DNA of 12,592 nt, taken from positions 1 to 12,592 of the forward strand of contig CAZIWL010000125.1 of NCBI GenBank assembly GCA_964542755.1. Reading direction: 5' to 3'. The position numbers and the translations under genes were made by a program. The notes under the pieces are model-generated. The model was not told where the DNA came from and did not search any database. It saw only the letters and a program-made list of their open reading frames with translations. Positions 7,238-12,592 of the stretch are shown piece by piece (position 1 is the first letter of the stretch; every line of letters begins with the position of its first letter). The DNA comes from SKLM01 sp964542755. GTDB lineage: Bacteria; Chloroflexota; Anaerolineae; B4-G1.

Positions 7238-7629
7238 AGATCGACCTCCACCAGTACGGATATGAGCATCGCGCCGCCCGCCAGCCACGCCGTCGACAGA
7301 GTGGTCACCTGCGTCCGGGCCAACCATCCGGCGGTCACCATCAAGAGCCCAGCTGCGGCTCGAAAGACCAAGTGCTCTGACCACAGGAACACCACGCTCA
7401 GCATCGTCAAGAAGGCCAATGCGCCGTGCCTGTGCAGCACCACCATTTCCAGCAGGGCGCCCACGCCCAATCCGATTCTTAGATCCCACCACGTTCCCAG
7501 CAGAAGCGCCGGGACGGCTGGCAAGACGATCCAGGACGTCCACTCGGACAACAGCGCGCCGCCTGCGATCAGGCTAAGCGCCTGGGCAATCACAATAGCA
7601 TCCGCCCGAGTCTTCCTGAGCAGTGTCAC
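7222..7629 (-). CDS. Small multi-pass membrane protein of unknown function
   Basis: A 135-residue, very hydrophobic protein starting at a GTG (7629) that overlaps the stop of the pseudo-ATPase gene as GTGA, with GGAGGT just upstream. Hydrophobic segments lie at about 11-27, 31-48, 52-64, 70-84, 90-104 and 112-128, so four to six membrane passes are likely. The N-terminus is basic (LLRKTRAD), consistent with a cytoplasmic start. I do not recognise the family. It is too short for a full prepilin peptidase and shows no paired catalytic aspartates in the GxGD context that those enzymes carry. Tight coupling to the pseudo-ATPase and to the TadE-like gene suggests it is a membrane partner of one of them. 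Confidence 0.78.
   Translation of the reverse strand: MTLLRKTRADAIVIAQALSLIAGGALLSEWTSWIVLPAVPALLLGTWWDLRIGLGVGALLEMVVLHRHGALAFLTMLSVVFLWSEHLVFRAAAGLLMVTAGWLARTQVTTLSTAWLAGGAMLISVLVEVDLWKNE
7245..7250 (-). promoter_or_regulatory. Ribosome binding site deciding the TadE-like start
   Basis: Minus-strand TGGAGG lies 7 bases before the ATG at 7237 and inside the end of the upstream membrane-protein gene. It supports the short TadE-like start over the ones further upstream. Confidence 0.6.
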
Positions 7630-10076
7630 TCTACCTCCAGCGAAACACGCTGCCCTCGCCCCGCCATCCGCTGGTACAGGTAACTCTCTCCACTATCGAG
7701 GGATCGGATCTCCTTCTGAACGGCAAGAGGAAGACCCCGCACCAACCCGTTACTGCCGTGCGTGACCAGTAAGTTGTCAATCCACACCACGCTTGGGTAC
7801 ACTAGAGCATGCCCTCGCCGGAGCGCCGGTAGATCCTTGTGCCCAACGCCTGGGGCGTCGTAGAGTACGATCCGGGCATCGGCTTCGACACTGGCCATCA
7901 CCAGCATCCGGGTAAGTGCCGGATTCACCGATTCGACGGCCAGCCAGGGGGCTGACTCGAACCAATCCGCGGGGTCTGACTCGGCGACGCCGAAAAGCCC
8001 TGTGCTGCACACGTCTTGTAGCACGGCGACGGCAGAACTGTCCGCCAGGTCCTCGCTGGCGTCACGCTGGGCATACCGCAGGAGCCCCTGTATGGTGTCG
8101 ACACCTTCGCGGTAGGCACGCTGGAGCATCTCCGACGGGATGCCCAGCCCCTTGCCCCACCAGATCCAGGCAAACACCTTTCGCCTTCGATCTACCGGAT
8201 TGAGCATCGGCAGCTCGTTGGCGGGCAGATACGTGAACTCACCCTCGAAGTCGGCCCGCAGGGTCCCCCACACATCGCGCTTGCCGATAACCATGACGCG
8301 CTCGTCAGGCACCAGCGATTGTCTCAACAAGGCCGCAACGGCGCTGCTTGCTGCGCCAGGTGTGCCCATGACCGTAGTCGGTGTGGGGACAGCACCCCCC
8401 TCTCTCCCTCCTACGCGCCAGGGCGATGGCTTCGTCACTTCTTGCTCCTGCGCCTTCGGTATGCGCAGTCGTATGCTCCCTGTGTCGCCGTCCAGGCGGC
8501 CTTCCGCCTGATAGACGTTCTGCGCTGCCAGAGTCGCCCTTGACACCCCCAGAGACGCTGCAAAGCGACCGGGGTTGGCCTGAGCACCTACGATGAAGTC
8601 CAAGCCGTCCGGGACCGTCACCTGGCCTATGGCTGCCTCTATCGAGGCCCCCCAGCTAATCACTGAGGTCTCTCCACCCCATCCGATGACTTCCCCGCCG
8701 ATAGTCGATGTGTTGAGTGTCAGTAGGAGCGTGTCCGCATCGTCTCCGTAGAGCGCGGACAGCAGGGGCATCATCGCCCTCCAGTAGAGGCGCTGGCCCT
8801 TGCGTCGACGGGGCACGCGAAAGATGACCCAGCGGGCCTCGCGCAATCGCTCAGCCGACAGATACTCAGGGAACCAGAGCACCATCTCCGCGATGTCGAA
8901 GACTTGCTTCAGGATCTCCCTCGCCGGAGCCAGGCATTGCTGCTCGCGGCCCCACTCCACGCTCTCCAGGGCCACTCGCTCAGCTTCAGACAACCTCCCC
9001 TTCAGGTCGCTGAACGCTCGTAGGACATCCACAGTGTCGCCGGACTTGAGCATGCTCAAGAGCGTCGGCGGTCGCACCACGCCTTCGCCCTCGGACACCA
9101 ACCGCAGCAAGGCCAGCAGGCCCTCCCACACACGCGCTCCCAGAACCTGCGCTGTGATGCCCAGGCTCTTGAGCCACGCCGCGATGCGCTCGGCGTAGGC
9201 GTCCAGATCCTCCTCGGGCAGGCGCATCAAAGGATTCACGTGCCCAGATCGGCCGGGCGTCCGCCAGTCGACCAGAACCGCGTCGCTCACGTCCTGCCAT
9301 GCCTTGTCCACGCTCCGGACATCGGCATCGAAGACCACGACCTTCGCCGGCCATCGCTGTGCCATCCGCCCAAAGACATTGTCCACACGCTGTGGGGCTC
9401 CGACCCACAACAGCCGCGCGCCGGGTACCGAGAGCCGCACCGGCTTGTCCGAGATGTCGCTGCCTAACAAGAGGGCGCCGTTGGAGTGAGACTTGGAGAA
9501 CGACCGGACATCCGTCTTGCGAGAGGCCAGCATAGTGAAGTCCTGCGAAGACGGGAGCATCAACATCCGCGACGAGGGTATCTTGGGCTTCTTGACCATT
9601 CCAACAACGCCCTTGGCCCACTGAGGCCACGCCTTGCACCCAGGCCAGCGTGATTGCAGAGCGTTGATGTCGACGTCGTCGTCTGCGAAGACGCTGCAAC
9701 TCAGCACGCCATCCCTCCAAGACAGTTTGGCGGACGCGGGAGCGACGCCGAGGTCCAACAAACCCTGGGGGAAGACCGGCTCATCCGGCACGGGGCCCGT
9801 AGCGACATAGGCATGGGAAAGCCCGCTCGTGTACGCAGCGACGTTGGATGCAGACTCGGAGACGATCCGCGCTCCGGGCAAGCGTTGCGTAAGCCCCTCG
9901 TAGAGGATCGCTTCCGCGTGCGGTTCGACTCGGACAACCAACGCCAGGTCATTCTGAGTCGTGATCCAGATGACATCCACGTCGCCCGCCTGTGTCAGCT
10001 CATCCAGCAGGGCCCGGGCGTGGTTCAATGACCGCCCGGCGTCGTCCCAACGTAGTCTCCACCACTTCTCTGACAT
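7626..10076 (-). CDS. Tandem degenerate HerA/VirD4-like ATPase-fold protein
   Basis: An 816-residue protein; the ATG at 10076 follows GAGGAG by 7 bases. Residues about 1-195 resemble the N-terminal region of VirB4/HerA-type ATPases. Module 1 (about 195-545) follows the HerA/VirD4 plan. NGALLLGSD is followed by a strand leading into GAPQRVDN (226-233) where the P-loop GxxGxGK[ST] should be. VVVFDAD, HVNPLM and LLTLNTS (451-457) come next, the last where hhhhDE (Walker B) should be, and the module ends in GSIRLRIP. Module 2 (about 560-816) repeats the plan: GTPGAASS (571-578), VMVIGKRD, PMLNPVD, IVLYDAP (736-742), and a final LDSGESYL...RVSLEV. Neither P-loop keeps the Lys-Ser/Thr pair. It is therefore probably a pseudo-ATPase, perhaps a scaffold or cargo/coupling factor. 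The fold is inferred from pattern, not from a search. The reading frame is intact over its whole length. Confidence 0.8.
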   Translation of the reverse strand: MSEKWWRLRWDDAGRSLNHARALLDELTQAGDVDVIWITTQNDLALVVRVEPHAEAILYEGLTQRLPGARIVSESASNVAAYTSGLSHAYVATGPVPDEPVFPQGLLDLGVAPASAKLSWRDGVLSCSVFADDDVDINALQSRWPGCKAWPQWAKGVVGMVKKPKIPSSRMLMLPSSQDFTMLASRKTDVRSFSKSHSNGALLLGSDISDKPVRLSVPGARLLWVGAPQRVDNVFGRMAQRWPAKVVVFDADVRSVDKAWQDVSDAVLVDWRTPGRSGHVNPLMRLPEEDLDAYAERIAAWLKSLGITAQVLGARVWEGLLALLRLVSEGEGVVRPPTLLSMLKSGDTVDVLRAFSDLKGRLSEAERVALESVEWGREQQCLAPAREILKQVFDIAEMVLWFPEYLSAERLREARWVIFRVPRRRKGQRLYWRAMMPLLSALYGDDADTLLLTLNTSTIGGEVIGWGGETSVISWGASIEAAIGQVTVPDGLDFIVGAQANPGRFAASLGVSRATLAAQNVYQAEGRLDGDTGSIRLRIPKAQEQEVTKPSPWRVGGREGGAVPTPTTVMGTPGAASSAVAALLRQSLVPDERVMVIGKRDVWGTLRADFEGEFTYLPANELPMLNPVDRRRKVFAWIWWGKGLGIPSEMLQRAYREGVDTIQGLLRYAQRDASEDLADSSAVAVLQDVCSTGLFGVAESDPADWFESAPWLAVESVNPALTRMLVMASVEADARIVLYDAPGVGHKDLPALRRGHALVYPSVVWIDNLLVTHGSNGLVRGLPLAVQKEIRSLDSGESYLYQRMAGRGQRVSLEVE

Positions 10077-10083
10077 CAACTAT

Positions 10084-10089
10084 CTCCTC
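10084..10089 (-). promoter_or_regulatory. Ribosome binding site of the tandem pseudo-ATPase
   Basis: Minus-strand GAGGAG lies 7 bases before the ATG at 10076, favouring that start over the TTG one codon upstream. Confidence 0.6.
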
Positions 10090-10102
10090 GCGGGCAGTCG
10101 TC

Positions 10103-10315
10103 CTAGCCCCAGATGTCCTCCCCGCCTCCTAGATCGGAGGAGCCCGCGAAATCAGACGCTGCCGTCACTGATATGTCGCCTCCCTCACCCTGTGCCAGTC
10201 TCTCCAGCCGCTGTCGCAGCCACGCCGCCAGGTGGAGCCTCATCTTACGAACCGTCGCATTGAGGTCGTCCGCCTGTTTGTCGTTTCCCGGTAGTATCCC
10301 CTTCAGCATGCTCAT
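10103..10315 (-). CDS. Small 70-residue protein, unknown
   Basis: The frame fits exactly between the repeat protein (22-base gap) and the pseudo-ATPase (26-base gap) and has a strong AAGGAGGA ribosome site (10322-10329) 6 bases before the ATG. Residues about 12-42 form a basic amphipathic helix (ADDLNATVRKMRLHLAAWLR, then RLERL). The last 28 residues are acidic and Gly/Ser-rich, ending in GGGEDIWG. There is no signal peptide or membrane segment, so it should be cytoplasmic. I do not recognise a family. The helix plus flexible acidic tail would suit a small adaptor for the pseudo-ATPase next to it; this is inference from position only. Confidence 0.7.
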   Translation of the reverse strand: MSMLKGILPGNDKQADDLNATVRKMRLHLAAWLRQRLERLAQGEGGDISVTAASDFAGSSDLGGGEDIWG

Positions 10316-10321
10316 GAAGCG

Positions 10322-10329
10322 TCCTCCTT
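10322..10329 (-). promoter_or_regulatory. Strong ribosome binding site of the 70-residue protein
   Basis: Minus-strand AAGGAGGA lies 6 bases before the ATG at 10315. It is the best Shine-Dalgarno match in the window and the main evidence that this small frame is translated. Confidence 0.7.
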
Positions 10330-10337
10330 CTCTCCTG

Positions 10338-12218
10338 CTATCCGCCCGTGAAAGAGTTAGTCACAAGGGGCAGAAAGATGTCTACGACTATCCGCGAGGT
10401 CGGATCGAGCGGGTCTGTGCCAGCCTCCACCTCCTCACCATCGCTCCACCCGTCGCCATCCGTGTCCCAATCATGCGGGTCTGTGCCCGCCTGGTACTCC
10501 TCAAGGTTAGTCAACGTGTCCTCATCTGGGTCCTCACCGGCGTCATCCCGCGTGATGTCCAACTCGTTGTCGACCTCCCACTCATCCGCCAAGCCGTCTC
10601 CATCGCTGTCGATAACCACTTCCGTGACCGACACACTGCTGGACGTGTGGCCAATCTCGTCGATGCAGACGCTGGTGAAGGTGATGACCTCGGATCGCGG
10701 CCAGACGAAAGCCTTGCTTCCCTCTGCGCCGCCCTCGTCGACCTCCCCGATCTCGGTGGGAGTCTCGTACGTGACCTCGCATCCATTGACGCCCAGCAAG
10801 GCATCCACCGCCTCCCACTCGACCGTGAAGGGAATCCCTATCGTCGCGGTCGGAGGGCTTGTGGTAGAGACGACGGGTGGCGTGCCGTCGTACTTGAACT
10901 CAAAGAGCGTCTTCCACCCCGCCTGGTTGCCGGCATTGTCCTCGGTGTTGACTCGAAGGTAGTGCGTGCCATCTGTGACTGAAGCAGGCTCAAAACCCGC
11001 TGTGGTCGTGAATGTGTCGCTGATCCCCTCAGCCTCGGGGCCCCAGTACACGTAGTAACCGGCCACGCCGCTGCCACTGTCGACCGCGCCCGTCCAGGTG
11101 AATGCCGGGTCACCACAGGTGCCCTGCCACTCACCGTCTGTGGCCCAGCACTGTGGATCTGCCGGGCGTAGAGGGTTCGTGGGCGGCGTATCCTCGTACT
11201 TGAACTCGAAGACGGTGTTCCAGCCGCGTCGATTGCCCGCGTTGTCCTCTACATCCAGGCGGAGGTAGTACGTCGAGCCGTTGGGCACCGGAGCGGGATC
11301 GTAGCTGGGCGAGGTCTGGAAACCCGTCCAGGTCCCGTTGGGATCGGTGCCCCAATAGACGAAATAACCAGTCAGGCCGCTCATACTGTCAACAGCCCCT
11401 GTCCAGGTGAAACTTGGGTCGCTGCACTGACCCTGCCATTCCCCGTCAATCGCCGAGCACTGTGGGTCCACCGACGCAGGATACGTCGGCGCTGTCCCGT
11501 CGTACTTGAACTCGAAGAGCGTCACCCACCCTGCACGGTGCCCCAGGTTGTCTACGGTGTCCACGCGGAGGTAGTGTGTGCCCTCCGAGACAGGATCGAG
11601 GTCGAGATTGGCCGATGGCTGAATGGAGGACGATGTGCCGTGGTCATTGGGGCCGAAGTAGACGTAGTAGCCTGCGATGCCGCTGCCGGCATCGGTCGCG
11701 CCCAGAAGCGTGAAGCCCGGATCGTTGCAGAAAGTCTGCCACTCTCCCTCAACGGCCGGGCATAAGAGGCCAGGGTCCACCGAGGAAGGATTCGTGGGCG
11801 CCGTGTCGTCATACTTCAAGGTGTAAATCGTCTCCCAGCCAGCGCGATTGCCCTCGTTGTCCTCCGTATCCACCCGCAGGTAGTACGTCCCGGTGGTCAC
11901 GGGATCGGCCGTGTAGTTAGTCTCTGTTGTGAATGCGTCGCCGACACCCTCGGCATCGGGGCCGAAGTAGACGTGGTATCCGGCGACGCCTCCAACGGCG
12001 GTCGCCCCTGCCCACGAGAAGTCAGGATTGTTGCACTCGTTCTGCCATACGCCGTCAGTCGCGGAGCACTGTGGGTCTACGGACGTGGGATTGGTGGGCA
12101 CCGCAGCCTGCGCCCTGGCTGCCAGGGTCACACACAGCGAGATGCCCACTGCCGTGCTCGCCAGGACCACGGTCAATGCCACAACCCTTGTGACAGCAGC
12201 TCGTTTAGCGACACCCAT
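10338..12218 (-). CDS. Secreted repeat protein: four Ig/FN3-like repeats, type-3 calcium repeats, IFLPLV tail
   Basis: A 626-residue exported protein read from the ATG at 12218; a GTG at 12236 in frame has no ribosome site. Residues 1-38 are a signal peptide (basic start, long hydrophobic core, ARAQA end). Four tandem repeats of about 102 residues fill 41-447. Each has a CX10C pair near its start, an F[ST]W.GA.D..SG..GYYVY[WF]G core and a THYLRV.T.DN.GN.AGW.T.FEFKYD end. A diverged Ig-like domain follows (448-534). Next come DSDGDGLADEWE, DEDTLTNLEEYQ and DTDGDGWSDGEE (537-595), thrombospondin type 3-like Ca2+-binding loops. The last residues, VDIFLPLVTNSFTGG, resemble the tail seen on many Chloroflexota surface proteins. 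It is most likely a stalk-like adhesin or surface component; association with the Tad apparatus is inferred from the 22-base spacing to the next gene. Confidence 0.88.
   Translation of the reverse strand: MGVAKRAAVTRVVALTVVLASTAVGISLCVTLAARAQAAVPTNPTSVDPQCSATDGVWQNECNNPDFSWAGATAVGGVAGYHVYFGPDAEGVGDAFTTETNYTADPVTTGTYYLRVDTEDNEGNRAGWETIYTLKYDDTAPTNPSSVDPGLLCPAVEGEWQTFCNDPGFTLLGATDAGSGIAGYYVYFGPNDHGTSSSIQPSANLDLDPVSEGTHYLRVDTVDNLGHRAGWVTLFEFKYDGTAPTYPASVDPQCSAIDGEWQGQCSDPSFTWTGAVDSMSGLTGYFVYWGTDPNGTWTGFQTSPSYDPAPVPNGSTYYLRLDVEDNAGNRRGWNTVFEFKYEDTPPTNPLRPADPQCWATDGEWQGTCGDPAFTWTGAVDSGSGVAGYYVYWGPEAEGISDTFTTTAGFEPASVTDGTHYLRVNTEDNAGNQAGWKTLFEFKYDGTPPVVSTTSPPTATIGIPFTVEWEAVDALLGVNGCEVTYETPTEIGEVDEGGAEGSKAFVWPRSEVITFTSVCIDEIGHTSSSVSVTEVVIDSDGDGLADEWEVDNELDITRDDAGEDPDEDTLTNLEEYQAGTDPHDWDTDGDGWSDGEEVEAGTDPLDPTSRIVVDIFLPLVTNSFTGG
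10878..12098 (-). repeat. Four tandem ~306-base coding repeats (Ig/FN3-like modules)
   Basis: Units on the minus strand: 12098-11799, 11798-11490, 11489-11184 and 11183-10878. On the plus strand the string tcgtacttgaactc recurs at 10888, 11194 and 11500, exactly 306 bases apart. A diverged copy sits at 11809 (309 bases on). The first-translated unit is therefore the most diverged, and the other three are more recent or better homogenised. Confidence 0.85.
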
Positions 12219-12322
12219 GCTTCTCTCTCTCACCACTTAAACGCACGTGCAGGCTCCATTTTCCCACTCGAAACGCGCGAGTTCTGTGTTCTCTTAGTAA
12301 GTCAAGCGAACACGTTTCGCCG
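12219..12322 (-). other. Intergenic gap with small inverted repeats, no clear promoter
   Basis: This 104-base space is the largest in the window. It holds a GCGAA-cacgt-TTCGC inverted repeat (12306-12320) right after the upstream stop, an ACTCG/CGAGT pair (about 12266-12282) and the palindrome GCACGTGC (12243-12250). A TTGACT box (12300-12305, minus strand) lacks a matching -10 at 16-18 bases. Neither hairpin has a T-tract, so I do not call a terminator. If the operon has an internal promoter, this is the likeliest place. Confidence 0.4.
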
Positions 12323-12592
12323 CTACTCACCCGCGCCTTGCCCCATCGGCGAGCTGGGCGTTGGAGGCGGGGCCGGTTTCTCCGACGTGCCCTGGCTGCC
12401 TACCTGCATCTCCGTGGACTCTCCTCTGGACACGCTGAAGGTGTAGGAGGTGTCGAGGCCGTAGACCTGGTAGTCAAGCGAGCGCACCCGGGCGCAGAAC
12501 GTGCCCGCCGAGGGCGCCTCCCACGTGATGCGGCTGGAGAGGTCGCTGGGCCACGCAACATCATCGTTCTCTGCCAGAACCGTAGAGCAATC
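12323..12592 (-). CDS. C-terminal part of an exported protein with a PPC domain (partial)
   Basis: The open frame enters from the right edge and ends at a TAG (12323-12325): 89 residues, with no start inside the window. Residues 1-57 match the end of a bacterial pre-peptidase C-terminal (PPC) domain: STVLAENDDV, then SSRITWEAPSAGTFCARVRS and the VYGLDTSYTFSV strand pair. PPC domains are beta-sandwiches found on secreted proteases and other exported proteins, often removed or used for binding. A Pro/Ser/Gly-rich tail (PAPPPTPSSPMG) ends the protein. The catalytic or main part lies outside the window, so its function is unknown. It may belong to the same operon or be the last gene of the preceding one. 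Confidence 0.8.
   Translation of the reverse strand, partial: DCSTVLAENDDVAWPSDLSSRITWEAPSAGTFCARVRSLDYQVYGLDTSYTFSVSRGESTEMQVGSQGTSEKPAPPPTPSSPMGQGAGE

Noticed and set aside
7238..7543. Upstream extension of the TadE-like protein to 7543
   Set aside because: This part lies wholly within the membrane-protein gene and is Arg/Gly-rich. The ribosome site at 7245-7250 and the prepilin leader length favour the start at 7237.
7222..7629. Prepilin peptidase (CpaA/TadV)
   Set aside because: No GxGD-type aspartate motif or second catalytic aspartate in a matching loop is visible, although the size and hydrophobicity are similar.
7626..10076. Active conjugation coupling protein (VirD4) and hence a conjugative element
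   Set aside because: Both P-loop positions lack the Lys-Ser/Thr pair and no relaxase, VirB4 with intact motifs, or other transfer gene is present; the neighbours are tad genes.
10113..10982. A 289-codon plus-strand frame opposite the repeat protein
   Set aside because: It crosses the 70-residue gene and the type-3 repeat region antisense. No family is recognised, and the minus-strand product is clearly real.
10878..12098. Regular ~306-base repeats as a CRISPR or satellite array
   Set aside because: The repeats are in frame, protein-coding and diverged. The unit length and the lack of spacers do not fit CRISPR.
12266..12320. Rho-independent terminator or sigma-70 promoter in the 104-base gap
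   Set aside because: The hairpins are only 5 bp without a T-tract. The TTGACT box has no -10 at a proper distance.

Overview
The window is a densely packed run of thirteen genes, all on the minus strand (read right to left). It encodes most of the cytoplasmic and inner-membrane machinery of a Tad/Flp-type (type IVc) pilus or secretion apparatus, flanked on both sides by exported, adhesin-like proteins. The DNA is GC-rich. A Chloroflexota origin (Anaerolineae-like) is my best guess. It rests on three things: the secreted domain in the left-edge gene, which I recognise from that phylum; the IFLPLV-type C-terminal tail of the right-hand repeat protein; and a Tad locus with CpaB but no visible secretin. 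No rRNA or other marker gene is present to confirm this.

Layout in transcription order. Right edge: the C-terminal end of an exported protein with a PPC (pre-peptidase C-terminal) domain (12323-12592). A 104-base gap follows. Next is a secreted protein with a signal peptide, four tandem ~102-residue Ig/FN3-like repeats, calcium-binding type-3 repeats and a hydrophobic tail (10338-12218). Then come a 70-residue small protein (10103-10315) and an 816-residue protein that looks like two tandem HerA/VirD4-type ATPase folds in which the nucleotide-binding motifs are lost (7626-10076). These are followed by a 135-residue multi-pass membrane protein (7222-7629), a TadE-like minor pseudopilin with an intact prepilin-peptidase site (6752-7237), a TadG-like anchored protein (6225-6755), CpaB with a SAF domain (5474-6196), the CpaE/TadZ ParA-type ATPase (4392-5477), the CpaF/TadA secretion ATPase with a long C-terminal helical extension (2595-4337), and the TadB (1751-2593) and TadC (924-1754) platform proteins. 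The last gene is another signal-peptide protein with a jelly-roll-like domain and a Gly/Ser linker, cut by the left edge (1-899).

Neighbouring genes overlap by 4 or 16 bases or are separated by 1 to 54 bases, so from 12218 to the left edge the set is probably one transcript with translational coupling. The likely working model is this: CpaF powers assembly through the TadB/TadC platform, CpaE localises it, CpaB and TadE/TadG-like proteins act on the outer face, and the surface proteins at either end are cargo, tip or partner proteins. No Flp major pilin, prepilin peptidase (TadV/CpaA) or secretin (RcpA/CpaC) is in the window. The most unusual element is the tandem degenerate ATPase-fold protein. 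There is no gene-free stretch longer than about 105 bases, and I see no RNA genes, mobile elements or CRISPR.
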